Positions 17,527-27,081 are shown, counted from the first letter of the stretch. The stretch is DNA of 64,000 bases from Aliidongia dinghuensis (GCF_014643535.1 NZ_BMJQ01000006.1:62001-126000); one strand, 5' to 3'. Notes: generated from the letters alone by a model not told the origin. Numbers and translations are program-made.

Positions 17527-18629
17527 GCCGGCCTCAGCGGCAGCACGAGATCGACGCGGAAACCGCCACCGGGCCGTGCGCCGTAGCGGCACTCGGCGTT
17601 GCCGTCGAAGCGTGCGGCGAGACGGTCGCAGACATTCCTGAGCCCGACGCCGTGGCCATCGGCCTCGGCGGCGACCGGTTCGCTGGAAGTGCCGCCGTCA
17701 TCCTCGACAGTCAGATGCAGTCGGCCGGCCTCGCCATGGGCGCGGATCGCGACGGTTACGGGACGGCTGCTCCGGCTGACGCCGTATTTGATCGCGTTCT
17801 CGACCAGCGGCTGCAGGATCAGCCCCGGCACCGAGGCGCCCGCCGCCTCCGGTGCAATCTCGAAACGGGCGAGCAGCCGATCCGGGAAACGGACCTTCTC
17901 GATGTCGAGATAGAGCTGCTGCATGCGGATTTCCTCGGCAAGCGGCACATCCTCGGCCGGATCGGCGGTCAGGCTCGCGCGGAAGAACGCCGCGAGGTTG
18001 GTGATCATCCGCTCGGCTTCGTCCGTGCGCCCGCGCAGGACGAGGGTCGAGAGCGAGTTCAGCGTATTGAACAGGAAATGCGGGTTGATCTGGTAGCGCA
18101 GCGCCCTCAGCTGTGCCGCCTGCGCCTCGGTGCGGTAGCGCGCGGCGCGGCGCTCGGCTTGGCGGACGCGGGATGCATACATCAGTGCCACATGCAGCAC
18201 GGCCCAAGAGGCGATGAAGAAGTACCAGGTGACCGCAGAGTCCCCGATCATGGCCCCCGGCCCCATATGTTCCGAGGGATATCGGGCGATCTCCTGGAGC
18301 ACCTTCTCCGAGGGCCGCACGATATAGAAGGCGGCATAATTAACCGCGGCATAGGCAATGGAAACCGGGACCGAGGCCAGGAAGGCAACCGTGACCAGGA
18401 CGTGCATCCGGCTACGCTCGAAGCGGCGCAGCACCAGATAGAGGATGAAGGTGAAGCCGATGCCGAACAGGCTGACCACCGCGCGCCGGCCCATCGCGGA
18501 GAGCTGGTCCGGCGCCCCTTCGATCGCCCAGCGCAGCGTGTTCAGCAGGAAATAGAAGGCCCAGAAACCGACGATCGACAGGAGCGACGATCGGCGGTCG
18601 AGCTGGGCATCGGATGTGCTGTTCGCCAT
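17523..18629 (-). CDS. LytS/YpdA-type sensor histidine kinase
   Basis: 368 residues. The first ~150 contain about four transmembrane helices (IVGFWAFYFLLNTLRW, AVVSLFGIGFTFILYLVL, VLVTVAFLASVPVSIAY and AVTWYFFIASWAVLHVAL). The His_kinase (PF06580) motif RYQINPHFLFNTLNSLSTLV follows, with its phospho-accepting His, then an HATPase domain with LQPLVENAIKYG (N-box), VEDDG and GVGLRNVCDRL. There is no periplasmic sensor domain, so the signal is probably sensed in or at the membrane. It starts 133 bp after the TonB receptor gene ends. Confidence 0.94.
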   Translation of the reverse strand: MANSTSDAQLDRRSSLLSIVGFWAFYFLLNTLRWAIEGAPDQLSAMGRRAVVSLFGIGFTFILYLVLRRFERSRMHVLVTVAFLASVPVSIAYAAVNYAAFYIVRPSEKVLQEIARYPSEHMGPGAMIGDSAVTWYFFIASWAVLHVALMYASRVRQAERRAARYRTEAQAAQLRALRYQINPHFLFNTLNSLSTLVLRGRTDEAERMITNLAAFFRASLTADPAEDVPLAEEIRMQQLYLDIEKVRFPDRLLARFEIAPEAAGASVPGLILQPLVENAIKYGVSRSSRPVTVAIRAHGEAGRLHLTVEDDGGTSSEPVAAEADGHGVGLRNVCDRLAARFDGNAECRYGARPGGGFRVDLVLPLRPA

Positions 18630-18762
18630 GTCGCCTTTTATAGCGCGCCCAGGGGCTTCCGGGCAGCGTGCTGGTCGAAGCCGGCCGCGGGTTCGTCGAA
18701 ACGAGCGCGCCGGGCGCCAAAATCCGCAGGCGGCCGGCTTCTCCGCGCATCAACAAGCTGCG

Positions 18763-21165
18763 TCAGAAAGAGATCCTCATACCGCCATAGGCGGCGATCG
18801 GCGCGGCCGGGCTCTGGAACCGATTGTCGACCCCGGCGCCGTTGGCGACTGCGGTCGCCGGAATGCCTGGTGCGCCAATTCCCGTCGGGTTACCGAGCAC
18901 GCCAAAGGTCGCATACCGCGCGTTGATCGCATTGTCGACCGTGACGAAGAATTGCAGATTCTCAGTGAGCTGATAGGTCGAATGGAGATTGACGACGACG
19001 TAGTCCGGGATCGGCACCAGTTGGTTCGACTCGTCGCCCCGATAGAATTGCTCGCCGACATAGGAGACGGTGGCCCCGACGTTCCAGCCATCGAGCACGC
19101 GATAGTCGGCGCCGAACTTGATCCGGTTCTGCGGAATGCCGGGAAGGTGATCGCCGGGTTTGACCTGGATATTCCCGTTGGCGTCCTGCGACGGGTTCGA
19201 GGCCGAGGGAAGTGTCAGTGACGATTGAAAAGTCGCGTCGACATAGCTGTAGCTGAGATAGGCCGAGAGCCGGTCCTCCTGGTATTTGACGCCGACCTCG
19301 GCGCCCTGGCGCCGCGTGCCGCCAATGTTCTGGAAGAAGCCGCTGCTGAGCGAGGTCGCGATCCCGTAGATGTCATCATCGACATCCGTGCGGTAAAGGC
19401 TTGCGTTCCAACTGAGCCGGCCCGGGCCAAGACCGACGGCCGCCAGTCCAGGCAGCGAAAGCCGGCCGCGCAGCCCGACCTCATAGGTATGGGAAACCAC
19501 CTGCTTCAGGTTCGGCGGATCGCTCGCCAGTGATGACGGCAGCAAGCAGGGACGCAGAGGATTCGAGCATTCGATCTCGCTCGCCGTCGGCGTCCGGTTC
19601 GCCTCGGAATAGCCGAAATAGGCCGTCAGGTTGTCCGTCAGCTTGTCGGTAGCACCGATCGCCGGATTGAAGCGGCTATAGCGATTCTGGCCTGTGAGCT
19701 CATTGCCGAGCCGGTCGATCAGGTCGATCTGGGCGACATTGAACCGGCCGCTGGTGGTGACCGCCAAGGCCGGCGTCACGTTCAGCGTGTCAGTCGCATA
19801 GACGCTGTAATAGCTGTCATTGTCCCCGAGGCTGACCGGTGTCGCGTTGAATGGCGTGTCTTCGGGCGTCGCGACGAAGAAGCCGGAATAGCCCACTCGC
19901 AGCGCGCTGTTGATGGTGCCGAGCTCAACGCTCGACTGGAAATCCGTGCTGGCGTGATCGATCGTCGCGCCAACGGTCAGGTGGTTTTCGAGGCCAAAAA
20001 GCGGCGCCGTCTCGGTCGCCTGCAGCGAGCCCCCGACGGTGACGGTGCGGATCGACTCGAAGTCGTTCTCACCGATTGCAAGCGCGCCACCCTGCGAGAG
20101 GTCAGGGATGAACTGCCCTGAAGCCGTGGTCGCGGGCGTCAGCCCGTCGCTTTGACAGAGAGATCCCAGATTGGGCGCTGCGGTGCAGGCGGTGAAATTC
20201 GTGGTGTTGCCGTTCACCACGGTCTGGCGAAATTCGCGGTAATAGGCGCTGCCCTGAACCGACAGCGCGTCCGACACCCTATAGCTGCCGTTCAGCGTGA
20301 CGAATTCGAGCTGATTGAAGTTGCTCTGAGGAGAAGTGAAGAGAAGCGAGCGGCTGACCGCCAGTTCCTGCACGGGGGTCGCCGATCCGCCAAAGAGGCG
20401 GTTATTGGCGCCGGTGAAGCTCAGATCGAGCGTGAGCCGATCGCTTCGGGCACTGAAATCGGCATAGAGTTGACGGAGCGAATTGGGAGAGGACTGGCGC
20501 CAGCCATCCTCGTCCAAGGCATGACCGGCAACGTATGCCCCAAAGATGCCGTCGTTGACGCCGTATTCGAACGCCGCGGAGCGCCGGCCGAACGAACCGC
20601 CGGAAAGTTCGACATCGCCGCCTTCATGGTTGAAGCCGTCCTTCATATTGATCACGACCGCGCCACCCAGCGCGTTCAAGCCGTAGACGGGATTGGAGCT
20701 GACGACATTGACCCGGTCGATGGCGATATCGGGGAACAGGTCCCAGTTCACGGCATCGCCGAAGGCCTCGTTGATGCGCACGCCGCTCTGGTAGACCGCG
20801 AGGCCCTGCGGCGTGCCGAGCACCGGCGAGGCTTCGAAGCCGCGATAGAGGATGTCCGGCTGGAAGGGATCGTCCAGATTGTCGTTGATGCTGACGCTGC
20901 CGAGTTGGTTCGTGAGCGCCGTGATCACGCTCGGCGATCCCTCGCGCGTCAGATCCGACGCGGACAGGCTTTGGGTATTGCCGGGTATCTTGTCGATATC
21001 GATCCCGGTGCCTGGCAAGGGGGACGTGCCGACGACTGTGATCCTTTCGACATTCGCCGCGTCCGCAAGCTGCGGCTCGGAGACATGGTCCTGCGCCGGC
21101 GCCATGCCGGGCATGGCGGAGAGCGTAGCGACGGATACGACAATCGGCAGGATACGGCTGTTCAT
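18763..21165 (-). CDS. TonB-dependent outer-membrane receptor
   Basis: 800 residues with a signal peptide (to about MAPAQD). The plug domain is at ~35-165 (IPGNTQSLSASDL; then LYRGFEASPVLGTPQGLAVY and NPVYGLNALGGAVVINMKDG). A 22-strand type barrel ends in an aromatic residue (GGMRISF), the usual BamA signal. There is no STN extension, so it is a plain transporter rather than a FecA-type signalling receptor. The substrate cannot be read from the sequence. It lies between two two-component systems: LytS/LytTR follow on the same strand, and a MoxY-like kinase plus LuxR regulator diverge from its 5' end. Confidence 0.95.
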   Translation of the reverse strand: MNSRILPIVVSVATLSAMPGMAPAQDHVSEPQLADAANVERITVVGTSPLPGTGIDIDKIPGNTQSLSASDLTREGSPSVITALTNQLGSVSINDNLDDPFQPDILYRGFEASPVLGTPQGLAVYQSGVRINEAFGDAVNWDLFPDIAIDRVNVVSSNPVYGLNALGGAVVINMKDGFNHEGGDVELSGGSFGRRSAAFEYGVNDGIFGAYVAGHALDEDGWRQSSPNSLRQLYADFSARSDRLTLDLSFTGANNRLFGGSATPVQELAVSRSLLFTSPQSNFNQLEFVTLNGSYRVSDALSVQGSAYYREFRQTVVNGNTTNFTACTAAPNLGSLCQSDGLTPATTASGQFIPDLSQGGALAIGENDFESIRTVTVGGSLQATETAPLFGLENHLTVGATIDHASTDFQSSVELGTINSALRVGYSGFFVATPEDTPFNATPVSLGDNDSYYSVYATDTLNVTPALAVTTSGRFNVAQIDLIDRLGNELTGQNRYSRFNPAIGATDKLTDNLTAYFGYSEANRTPTASEIECSNPLRPCLLPSSLASDPPNLKQVVSHTYEVGLRGRLSLPGLAAVGLGPGRLSWNASLYRTDVDDDIYGIATSLSSGFFQNIGGTRRQGAEVGVKYQEDRLSAYLSYSYVDATFQSSLTLPSASNPSQDANGNIQVKPGDHLPGIPQNRIKFGADYRVLDGWNVGATVSYVGEQFYRGDESNQLVPIPDYVVVNLHSTYQLTENLQFFVTVDNAINARYATFGVLGNPTGIGAPGIPATAVANGAGVDNRFQSPAAPIAAYGGMRISF

Positions 21166-21250
21166 GCTTCCGTCGGATATTTGTCAGTACAACCGTATTG
21201 TTATAGCAACGTTGCCGATCGACACCTCTCGTCCAAAAGTACTTATTCGT

Positions 21251-21271
21251 TTTCCCGATAGGATCGGGAAA
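21251..21271. promoter_or_regulatory. Inverted repeat in the receptor/kinase divergent promoter region
   Basis: TTTCCCGAT (21251-21259) and its exact complement ATCGGGAAA (21263-21271) are separated by AGG. A further half-site, TTCCCGG, follows at 21274-21280. The palindrome lies 86 bp upstream of the receptor ATG and 71 bp upstream of the divergent kinase ATG. That is a natural place for the LuxR-type regulator encoded next door or for another dimeric factor. Confidence 0.55.
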
Positions 21272-21341
21272 TATTCCCGGAAGCCTGCGATTTTTGCGCT
21301 GGGCCTTGCCGGCCCATGCCGATCCAGTATCCTTCGGTGCA

Positions 21342-22706
21342 ATGAACAAAACCGTGCCCTCCCTGCGCGTTCGTCTCATGGGATCAGTCGCGCTCGCGCT
21401 GATCTTGAGCCTCGCGCTGGGCGGCGCCCTGACCATTCGGCAGGCCCGGCACTCCGTCGCCCGCGAGCTTGGTTCGGCGCTGGTGGTCGCACGGCAGACC
21501 GTGCACGCCTCGCTGGACAATCTCGCGTCGCAGGCGGATCCGGCGAGCGATCTTCGGCAACTGGTAGCGGCGTTCGATGGCAACCGGCATGTGCGCGCCG
21601 TTTTGCTCGGATCGGGCAGTGCGCCGATCACCCAATCAACCCTGGGAACGGCGCGGGAGCAGATGCCATCGTGGTTCGTCAGGTTGATCGGCGTGCCGGG
21701 CAACGCCGAGGAGCTGGCAGTCCCCCCGATCGCTCGTCCGATCGCAACCGTGCGGATCGAGACCGACCCGCGCAACGAGGTGCTCGAGGTCTGGAACGAG
21801 CTCAGCGAGATGGCGGCACCGATTGCCGTTCTTGTTATCTCGTCAGGCCTTCTGATCTGGTGGTCGACCACCCGCGTTCTGCGCCCGCTTTCGGCCCTGT
21901 CGGCGGCGCTCAATAGCGTGGGCGCCGGCGAGTTTGAAGCCCGGCTGCCGGCCGGTGGATTGCCGGAAACGCAGGTCATCGCGGCCGCCTTCAACCGTAT
22001 GGCCGAAGATCTGAGCGCGGTGCGCGAACGCAATCGCGCGCTCTATCGTCAGCTGCTGACGGCCCACGAGGCGGAGCGCAAGGATCTCGCGCGTGACCTG
22101 CACGACGATATCGGCCCGCTGCTGCTGGCCGTCACCATCGATGCGGCCGCGATCGAAAAGGAGATCGCAACCCGGGCTCCGGACGCCGACCCGACGCTGC
22201 GCGCGATCCGGGAAACGATCGGCCAGGCACAGCAAAATCTCCGCGCTATCGTCAACCGGCTGCGCCCGATCGGCCTTGCGGAGTTCGGGCTGCGCCGGGC
22301 CGTCGCGAACCTGGTCCTGTTCTGGCAGCGACGTCATCCCGAGGTCGATTTTTCGCTCGATCTGGGGGAAGGCTTCGAGCCGTCGGGCGAATTGGGAGAG
22401 GTCACCGTTTTCCGCATCGTTCAGGAAGCGCTGATCAATGCGCTACGCCATGGCGCGCCGTCCTGCATCCGGGTCGCCTTCCGCCTGGAGGGGAACGATG
22501 GCTTCGTGGTGAAGGTGAGCGATGACGGCAAAGGCGCGGAGGAAGCCAAGCCGGGCTTCGGCCTGATCGGCATGAGGGATCGGGTCGAAGCGGCCGGCGG
22601 GCAGCTGACGACGGGCACCGGGCCGGACGGCGGCTTCACCGTGATGGCGATCCTGCCGCAGAGCGCCAAGGCGCCGTCGGCGGAAATGGCGGAGCTGCCG
22701 CCATGA
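21342..22706 (+). CDS. Sensor histidine kinase, MoxY/NarX-like (LapD_MoxY_N - HAMP - HisKA_3)
   Basis: 454 residues from ATG 21342; an in-frame ATG at 21294 would put 16 extra residues ahead of the basic n-region. A transmembrane helix at ~10-30 and another at ~150-170 flank a periplasmic segment of ~120 residues that looks like the LapD/MoxY N-terminal sensor. A HAMP linker follows (LRPLSALSAALNSVGAGEFE). The HisKA_3 H-box is DLARDLHDDIGPLLLAV. The ATPase part has VFRIVQEALINALRHG, KVSDDGKG and GFGLIGMRDRVEAAGG. Its stop overlaps the regulator start as ATGA. Confidence 0.93.
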   Translation: MNKTVPSLRVRLMGSVALALILSLALGGALTIRQARHSVARELGSALVVARQTVHASLDNLASQADPASDLRQLVAAFDGNRHVRAVLLGSGSAPITQSTLGTAREQMPSWFVRLIGVPGNAEELAVPPIARPIATVRIETDPRNEVLEVWNELSEMAAPIAVLVISSGLLIWWSTTRVLRPLSALSAALNSVGAGEFEARLPAGGLPETQVIAAAFNRMAEDLSAVRERNRALYRQLLTAHEAERKDLARDLHDDIGPLLLAVTIDAAAIEKEIATRAPDADPTLRAIRETIGQAQQNLRAIVNRLRPIGLAEFGLRRAVANLVLFWQRRHPEVDFSLDLGEGFEPSGELGEVTVFRIVQEALINALRHGAPSCIRVAFRLEGNDGFVVKVSDDGKGAEEAKPGFGLIGMRDRVEAAGGQLTTGTGPDGGFTVMAILPQSAKAPSAEMAELPP

Positions 22707-23332
22707 AAGTCTTGATCGTCGACGACCATGCCGTCGTGCGCTCGGGGTTGCAGCGGCTGTTCCAGGGAGAACCCGATATCGAGCCGCTCGAGGCGACCGA
22801 TGCCATCGAGGCGCTCGCCGTCTTCGCGGCCGAGCAGCCGGACGTCGTGATCATCGACATCAATCTCCCGGGCATGGGCGGGCTCGACCTGCTGCGCCGC
22901 CTGGTGGCGGAGCGGCCGACGGTGCGGGCCCTGATCTTCAGCATGCACGCCGAGCCGATCTATGCGACGGAGGCCCTGCGCGTTGGCGCGCTGGGTTATG
23001 TCAGCAAGATCGCGCCGTCCAACGAGATCCTCGATGCGGTCCGCAGCGTTGCAGGCGGCGCGCGCTATATCGACCGGCAAATCGCCCAGGAACTGGCGCT
23101 CTCCGGCATCGTGCGGCGGCCGGAGCGTGCAATGGGACCAGCGCTGTCGGTCCGTGAGACCGAGCTGCTGAGGCTGCTTGCGGAGGGGCGCAGCCTGAGC
23201 GAGATGGCCGAGGTGATCGGCGTCAGCTACAAGACCGTAGCCAACAGCCTGAGCTTGCTGAAATCGAGGCTCGGCGTTGCGACCACGGCCGAACTCATCA
23301 GCCTCGCGATCAGACAAGGATATGCGAGCTGA
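22703..23332 (+). CDS. NarL/LuxR-type response regulator
   Basis: 209 residues, translationally coupled to the kinase by an ATGA overlap. It has a receiver domain (about 1-118) with DDH, the phosphorylatable Asp in VVIIDINLPGMGG, and the Lys in GYVSKIAP. The C-terminal GerE/LuxR helix-turn-helix is at ~140-205 (SLSEMAEVIGVSYKTVANSL). It is likely to bind in the divergent region upstream of the TonB receptor, which is an inference from position. Confidence 0.95.
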   Translation: MKVLIVDDHAVVRSGLQRLFQGEPDIEPLEATDAIEALAVFAAEQPDVVIIDINLPGMGGLDLLRRLVAERPTVRALIFSMHAEPIYATEALRVGALGYVSKIAPSNEILDAVRSVAGGARYIDRQIAQELALSGIVRRPERAMGPALSVRETELLRLLAEGRSLSEMAEVIGVSYKTVANSLSLLKSRLGVATTAELISLAIRQGYAS

Positions 23333-23464
23333 TGGCGGCTTTCGACGGCCTGGGGCTGGACGAGCAAGAACGATCCAACCTCAGACGAACCGGCCAATGC
23401 AGCGCACTCTTGGTCCCAACTGCCTGAGACGCAGCCGCGACACATGCTCAGCCCGCACGGAAAC

Positions 23465-26116
23465 TCAGCGACGCGCCAGGACATATTCCGCGACCAGGCC
23501 CGCCAGCGTGTCGGCAGGATCGCTCTCGGAGAAGGTGTGCGCGGGATATTGGTCCCAGGTCTCCAGCAGCACCCGATCGAAGCGCACCCCGGAAGCATCC
23601 AGCGCACGGATATGCTCGCGAGCCTGGGCGATCCAGTCGGCGTCGGACCGGGCGGTCGGGCGACCACCGCCGTTCATGATCATGCCGATCTCGAGCCCGT
23701 TCTCCCGAGCAACTGCGGCGGCCGTCCGAGCGAGGCCGGCGATCGCTGCGGGATCCGTCCGCCCAGGCGCCGGCTGGGTGTTGAGCTGTGGTGCGTACCA
23801 GTCGAAATCGAGGTCCAGGAAGCCGAGCCGGCTCCCGGTGGCAGCCGCGAACGCGTTCGCCCATTGAGCATATTCGGCGCGCCAGTTCGGCTGGCTGGAG
23901 ACCGCCGGGAAGGGCTCGATGTCGCCCACGATCAGGTTGGGGAAAGCGGCGATATAGATCCGGACGTTGACCGCAACCCGGTTGGCCAGGTCCGCGATGG
24001 CACTGCGGCAGGCGTTCTTGCCGCCGTAGAGGTGACCGAACCAGAACGGCTCGTCCATGGCGATGAAGTCGAGCACGGCGCCGGACTTCACCAACTTCGC
24101 CACGATTTGGTTGGTCGAGCCGGGGTCGACATAGCCCTCGATCCCGCCGCCGCAGGCAGGCTCATGCCACCAGTTGGTGGCCAGGACCTCGAGACCGAGC
24201 GCGATACGACGGGCCTTGAGATCGCGGACCAAGGCCGCCAAGGCAACATCGGACATCCCCATGATCGCAGCACCGGTCAGGCGCATCGCCTGGATCCGCT
24301 TCGTCGTCTGATCCCACTGGGCCTTGACGCCCGGTTCCGGTGCGCCGCCGCCGTAAAGCTTGGCGAGTTCGGTCCAATGAGGGCCGAGGATCGTCACCGG
24401 CGATGCGCCCGCAGGCAGTATTCGCTCGAGCACGGGAGGAGGCTGGTTCGCCGCCTGAGCGCCCACGGCCGGCAGGATTGCCATCGCCGGCCGGTGCGAC
24501 GGGTCTGAATCGAACACGCCGCGGACCTCGGCTTCAGGCGAGAGGGCCGCGCTCGCCGGCCAAGCCAGATGGAAGCGGCCTCGGGCGTCCGTCGCCACGG
24601 ATCCCAAGGACCCGACCGCAGGCTCGAACCAGAGATTTCGGCGCAGCAACCCCTTTCCCTGCGCATCAAGGAAGACGACGGTGGCGTAGCCAGAGCGCTC
24701 TGCGGCCTCAGGTGCTGCGATCCAGGCCTCGAAGCTGAAGGATGCCCCGGGCGTGACCGGGAACTGCTTCAGATTCGGCGCCTGTGTCCGCCCCGGCACC
24801 ACAACCAGGGTGCGCAGGCTCATGGGCGCATCCGCGACCGGCAAAGTCACCGGCGAGACATCCTGAGCCGGCCGCCCCTGCTCGCGATAGTGCAAGCCGC
24901 CCAGGATCACGGCGGTGGGACCGGCACAGTCACAGGCGCCCTCGACCCCGACCCGGATTCCCACGACCGCGGTAGCAGCGCCCTCCGGGACCGTTCCCGA
25001 CAGCGAGCGCGATGTCGGCCAGGCGCGCCCGGCCACATCGACCGCCGTGAGCCGGATCGCGGCATCGGCCATGGGCGCGCCATCCGGGCCGGAAAGCGTC
25101 CCGGAAATCCCGTCGCCGGACCGCGACAAGCTGAGACTCGACGGCGGCCGCAAATACTGCAGCGGTACGCCCATCAGCGTTCCGGGCTGTGTCTCGGGCA
25201 AGACACGCGTTGGATAGCGTGTCCATGTCTGGAAAATCGCCGCATCGGGATGGATGCCCAGCGCCGTCTCGATCTCGGCGACATGATCGACGGCGCTTCG
25301 GGTCCATTCCACGTCGCTGCCGACGTCGGCATCGGCATTGTAGATGATCCCGAACGGGACTTGCCGCTGCCGGAGCCCCGCCGCGAGGGGCGGCAGGTTG
25401 CGCATGGCGAGCTCGGACCAGGCGACATCGGCGTGCAGGAAGGCCAGCCGCTCGCCGGTCGCCGCACGGTAGTCGTCGGCCCATTGAACGAGCTCGGCCA
25501 GACGAGCCTGATCGGTCCCGACCACCTCGATGTCGCCCACCTTCAGGTTCGGGAAGATCCGGCGCATTGACGCTATGCTGGTGGCGACCTGGCGGGCGAT
25601 GGCGGCGGAGGACAGCCGGCAACCGCCGGGATCGACATGGCCGTAAAAGAACGGCTCGTCCATCGCGACATAGTCGAGCTCGCCACCGGCGCCGCGGATC
25701 CTCTGCAGGATCGCCTCGGTCTCACCGGCGCGGCCGTAGGATTCGGTGGGCGGCCCGCATTCCGGTGTCCGGACCAGCGGACCGATCTCCAGCGCGAGCG
25801 CCAGGTGACGGCGCCGCACCTCGTCGATCACGGCCTTGAGGTCCGCCTCGTGCGTGTTCTCAATATTGCCAGCGATCAGCTTGGCGACGCGCGCATGAGC
25901 AGCAACGGCGGGCCAGGCGGCGTCCGGCCTCCATTGGTCGACCGCGTCAGTCCGGACGCCTGTCCAACGGGACTGGATCTGGATCGGTTGGGAAGTGGCC
26001 GTGACCCAAATCTCCGGTGCCGCCGAAGGTTCCGCGGCACAAGCACCCGAAACGGCGGCCCAGCTCAGGAGCAGGCCAGCCAAGAACAGCGCGCGAGGAA
26101 AAACTGTCGAGCCCAT
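23465..26116 (-). CDS. Exported protein with two related glycoside-hydrolase-like barrel domains
   Basis: ATG 26116 is preceded by GGGAG eight bases upstream and gives an 883-residue product with a signal peptide (ALFLAGLLLSWAAVSGACAA). Residues ~30-310 and ~575-880 are two copies of the same barrel-like domain. Both have a conserved acidic signature (YVAMDEPFFYGHVDPGGCR in copy 1, FIAMDEPFWFGHLYGGKNACR in copy 2, the latter interrupted here after GGK for length), a following PNLKVGDIE / PNLIVGDIEPF, an earlier LALEIGPL / LGLEVLAT, and a late FQTWTRYPTRVLPET / LETWDQYPAHTFSES. The linker of ~250 residues looks like beta-sandwich (CBM-like) sequence. The conserved Glu and Asp residues suggest a retaining or inverting glycosidase fold. 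I do not recognise a numbered GH family. It is the last gene of the glycan operon, 121 bp after GH16. Confidence 0.75.
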   Translation of the reverse strand: MGSTVFPRALFLAGLLLSWAAVSGACAAEPSAAPEIWVTATSQPIQIQSRWTGVRTDAVDQWRPDAAWPAVAAHARVAKLIAGNIENTHEADLKAVIDEVRRRHLALALEIGPLVRTPECGPPTESYGRAGETEAILQRIRGAGGELDYVAMDEPFFYGHVDPGGCRLSSAAIARQVATSIASMRRIFPNLKVGDIEVVGTDQARLAELVQWADDYRAATGERLAFLHADVAWSELAMRNLPPLAAGLRQRQVPFGIIYNADADVGSDVEWTRSAVDHVAEIETALGIHPDAAIFQTWTRYPTRVLPETQPGTLMGVPLQYLRPPSSLSLSRSGDGISGTLSGPDGAPMADAAIRLTAVDVAGRAWPTSRSLSGTVPEGAATAVVGIRVGVEGACDCAGPTAVILGGLHYREQGRPAQDVSPVTLPVADAPMSLRTLVVVPGRTQAPNLKQFPVTPGASFSFEAWIAAPEAAERSGYATVVFLDAQGKGLLRRNLWFEPAVGSLGSVATDARGRFHLAWPASAALSPEAEVRGVFDSDPSHRPAMAILPAVGAQAANQPPPVLERILPAGASPVTILGPHWTELAKLYGGGAPEPGVKAQWDQTTKRIQAMRLTGAAIMGMSDVALAALVRDLKARRIALGLEVLATNWWHEPACGGGIEGYVDPGSTNQIVAKLVKSGAVLDFIAMDEPFWFGHLYGGKNACRSAIADLANRVAVNVRIYIAAFPNLIVGDIEPFPAVSSQPNWRAEYAQWANAFAAATGSRLGFLDLDFDWYAPQLNTQPAPGRTDPAAIAGLARTAAAVARENGLEIGMIMNGGGRPTARSDADWIAQAREHIRALDASGVRFDRVLLETWDQYPAHTFSESDPADTLAGLVAEYVLARR

Positions 26117-26237
26117 CGATACGCTCCCAGACGGAGGGGGCGCGCCTGGCGCAGCCCTGGTAGCAGCGGCACGAAGCTCCGACGCCCGTGCTCGCCCGTT
26201 CACTTCTCACTCATCCCGCCTTACACGGGCCGATCGT

Positions 26238-27068
26238 CTAGGAAATCGGGTAAACCCGCAGCGATTTCACGGACATGTGGTGGCCCACAGGATCGGCCGG
26301 GATCTTGCCCGCGTAGTCCATGAGCGCCGTGGAAAAACGGATGTCGGCCGCAGCCTTGATCGCTCCGCTCGTGCGGATCGCGGCAACCGGCTCCCCGTCC
26401 ACCTCGAACACGATGTCCGTCGCTGTCCACAACACGCCGATATCGTGGAAGCGCTCGGAGAAATTGTCGGTGAAACGGCCGTCGAACCCCACGGCAGGCG
26501 GCCATTTCCCATCGATCTTGTTGTTATCGTGCAGCGTCAGCCGATCGATGTTCGGGAAATGCAGCTCTGAGACATCGATCTCGAAATGGTCCTCCGTGAC
26601 GAGCCAGAAGGCGTTGTTGAGACCATCGATGTCCCCGGCCTTGATGGTCGCTTCATAGAAGCCGTACCCGTAGTGCTGCCGGCTGATGGCATAGCCGGTC
26701 GACCATTGCGCCCGGCAGCCCGTGGCCGCAAGGGTTTGCAGCTGCAGGCCGCCCGGCGTCGCAACGACGTTCTCCGGCCGGCGGCACGATTTCAGATAAT
26801 CGTCCGACTGCATCAGCCAATCGGCACGGAGCGCCGCCGGATCGGTGAAATCCGTCGCGAAGGCGGGTTTCCCATGCCCCGCGCGGTAGCGCGCGATGGC
26901 CGCCCGATCCGCCGCCGTCACTGGACGCCTGGTGCCCCACGGCTGGTCGGGATTGCCCCAGGTCAGCTTTTGCAGCTCGGCGGCGGCCGGCCGGCCGACT
27001 GGCGCACACACGACGGTGAAGCAGGTGACGACGAGAACGAAGCACCGTGAGATCGGTCCCAGGCCCAT
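26238..27068 (-). CDS. Secreted GH16-family glycoside hydrolase
   Basis: 276 residues with a signal peptide (FVLVVTCFTVVCAPVG). The concanavalin-like GH16 core includes GYGFYEATIKAGDIDGLNNA and the catalytic motif FEIDVSELH, which gives the ExDxxE arrangement (nucleophile, helper Asp, acid/base). The aromatic substrate-binding region FWLVTEDH lies just before it. Such enzymes cleave beta-1,3/1,4-glucans, galactans or xyloglucan-like chains; the exact substrate cannot be read. It starts 13 bp after the preceding clan GH-A gene ends, so it is co-transcribed. Confidence 0.9.
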   Translation of the reverse strand: MGLGPISRCFVLVVTCFTVVCAPVGRPAAAELQKLTWGNPDQPWGTRRPVTAADRAAIARYRAGHGKPAFATDFTDPAALRADWLMQSDDYLKSCRRPENVVATPGGLQLQTLAATGCRAQWSTGYAISRQHYGYGFYEATIKAGDIDGLNNAFWLVTEDHFEIDVSELHFPNIDRLTLHDNNKIDGKWPPAVGFDGRFTDNFSERFHDIGVLWTATDIVFEVDGEPVAAIRTSGAIKAAADIRFSTALMDYAGKIPADPVGHHMSVKSLRVYPIS

Positions 27069-27081
27069 ATCGAACCGCTCC

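Noticed and set aside
20624..22033. 469-codon minus-strand frame overlapping both the TonB receptor 5' end and the divergent kinase
   Set aside because: It conflicts with two genes that have clear domains and would remove their promoter region.
23333..23464. Terminator between the LuxR-type regulator and the two-barrel gene
   Set aside because: The genes are convergent, but no stem of useful length was found in the 132-bp gap.
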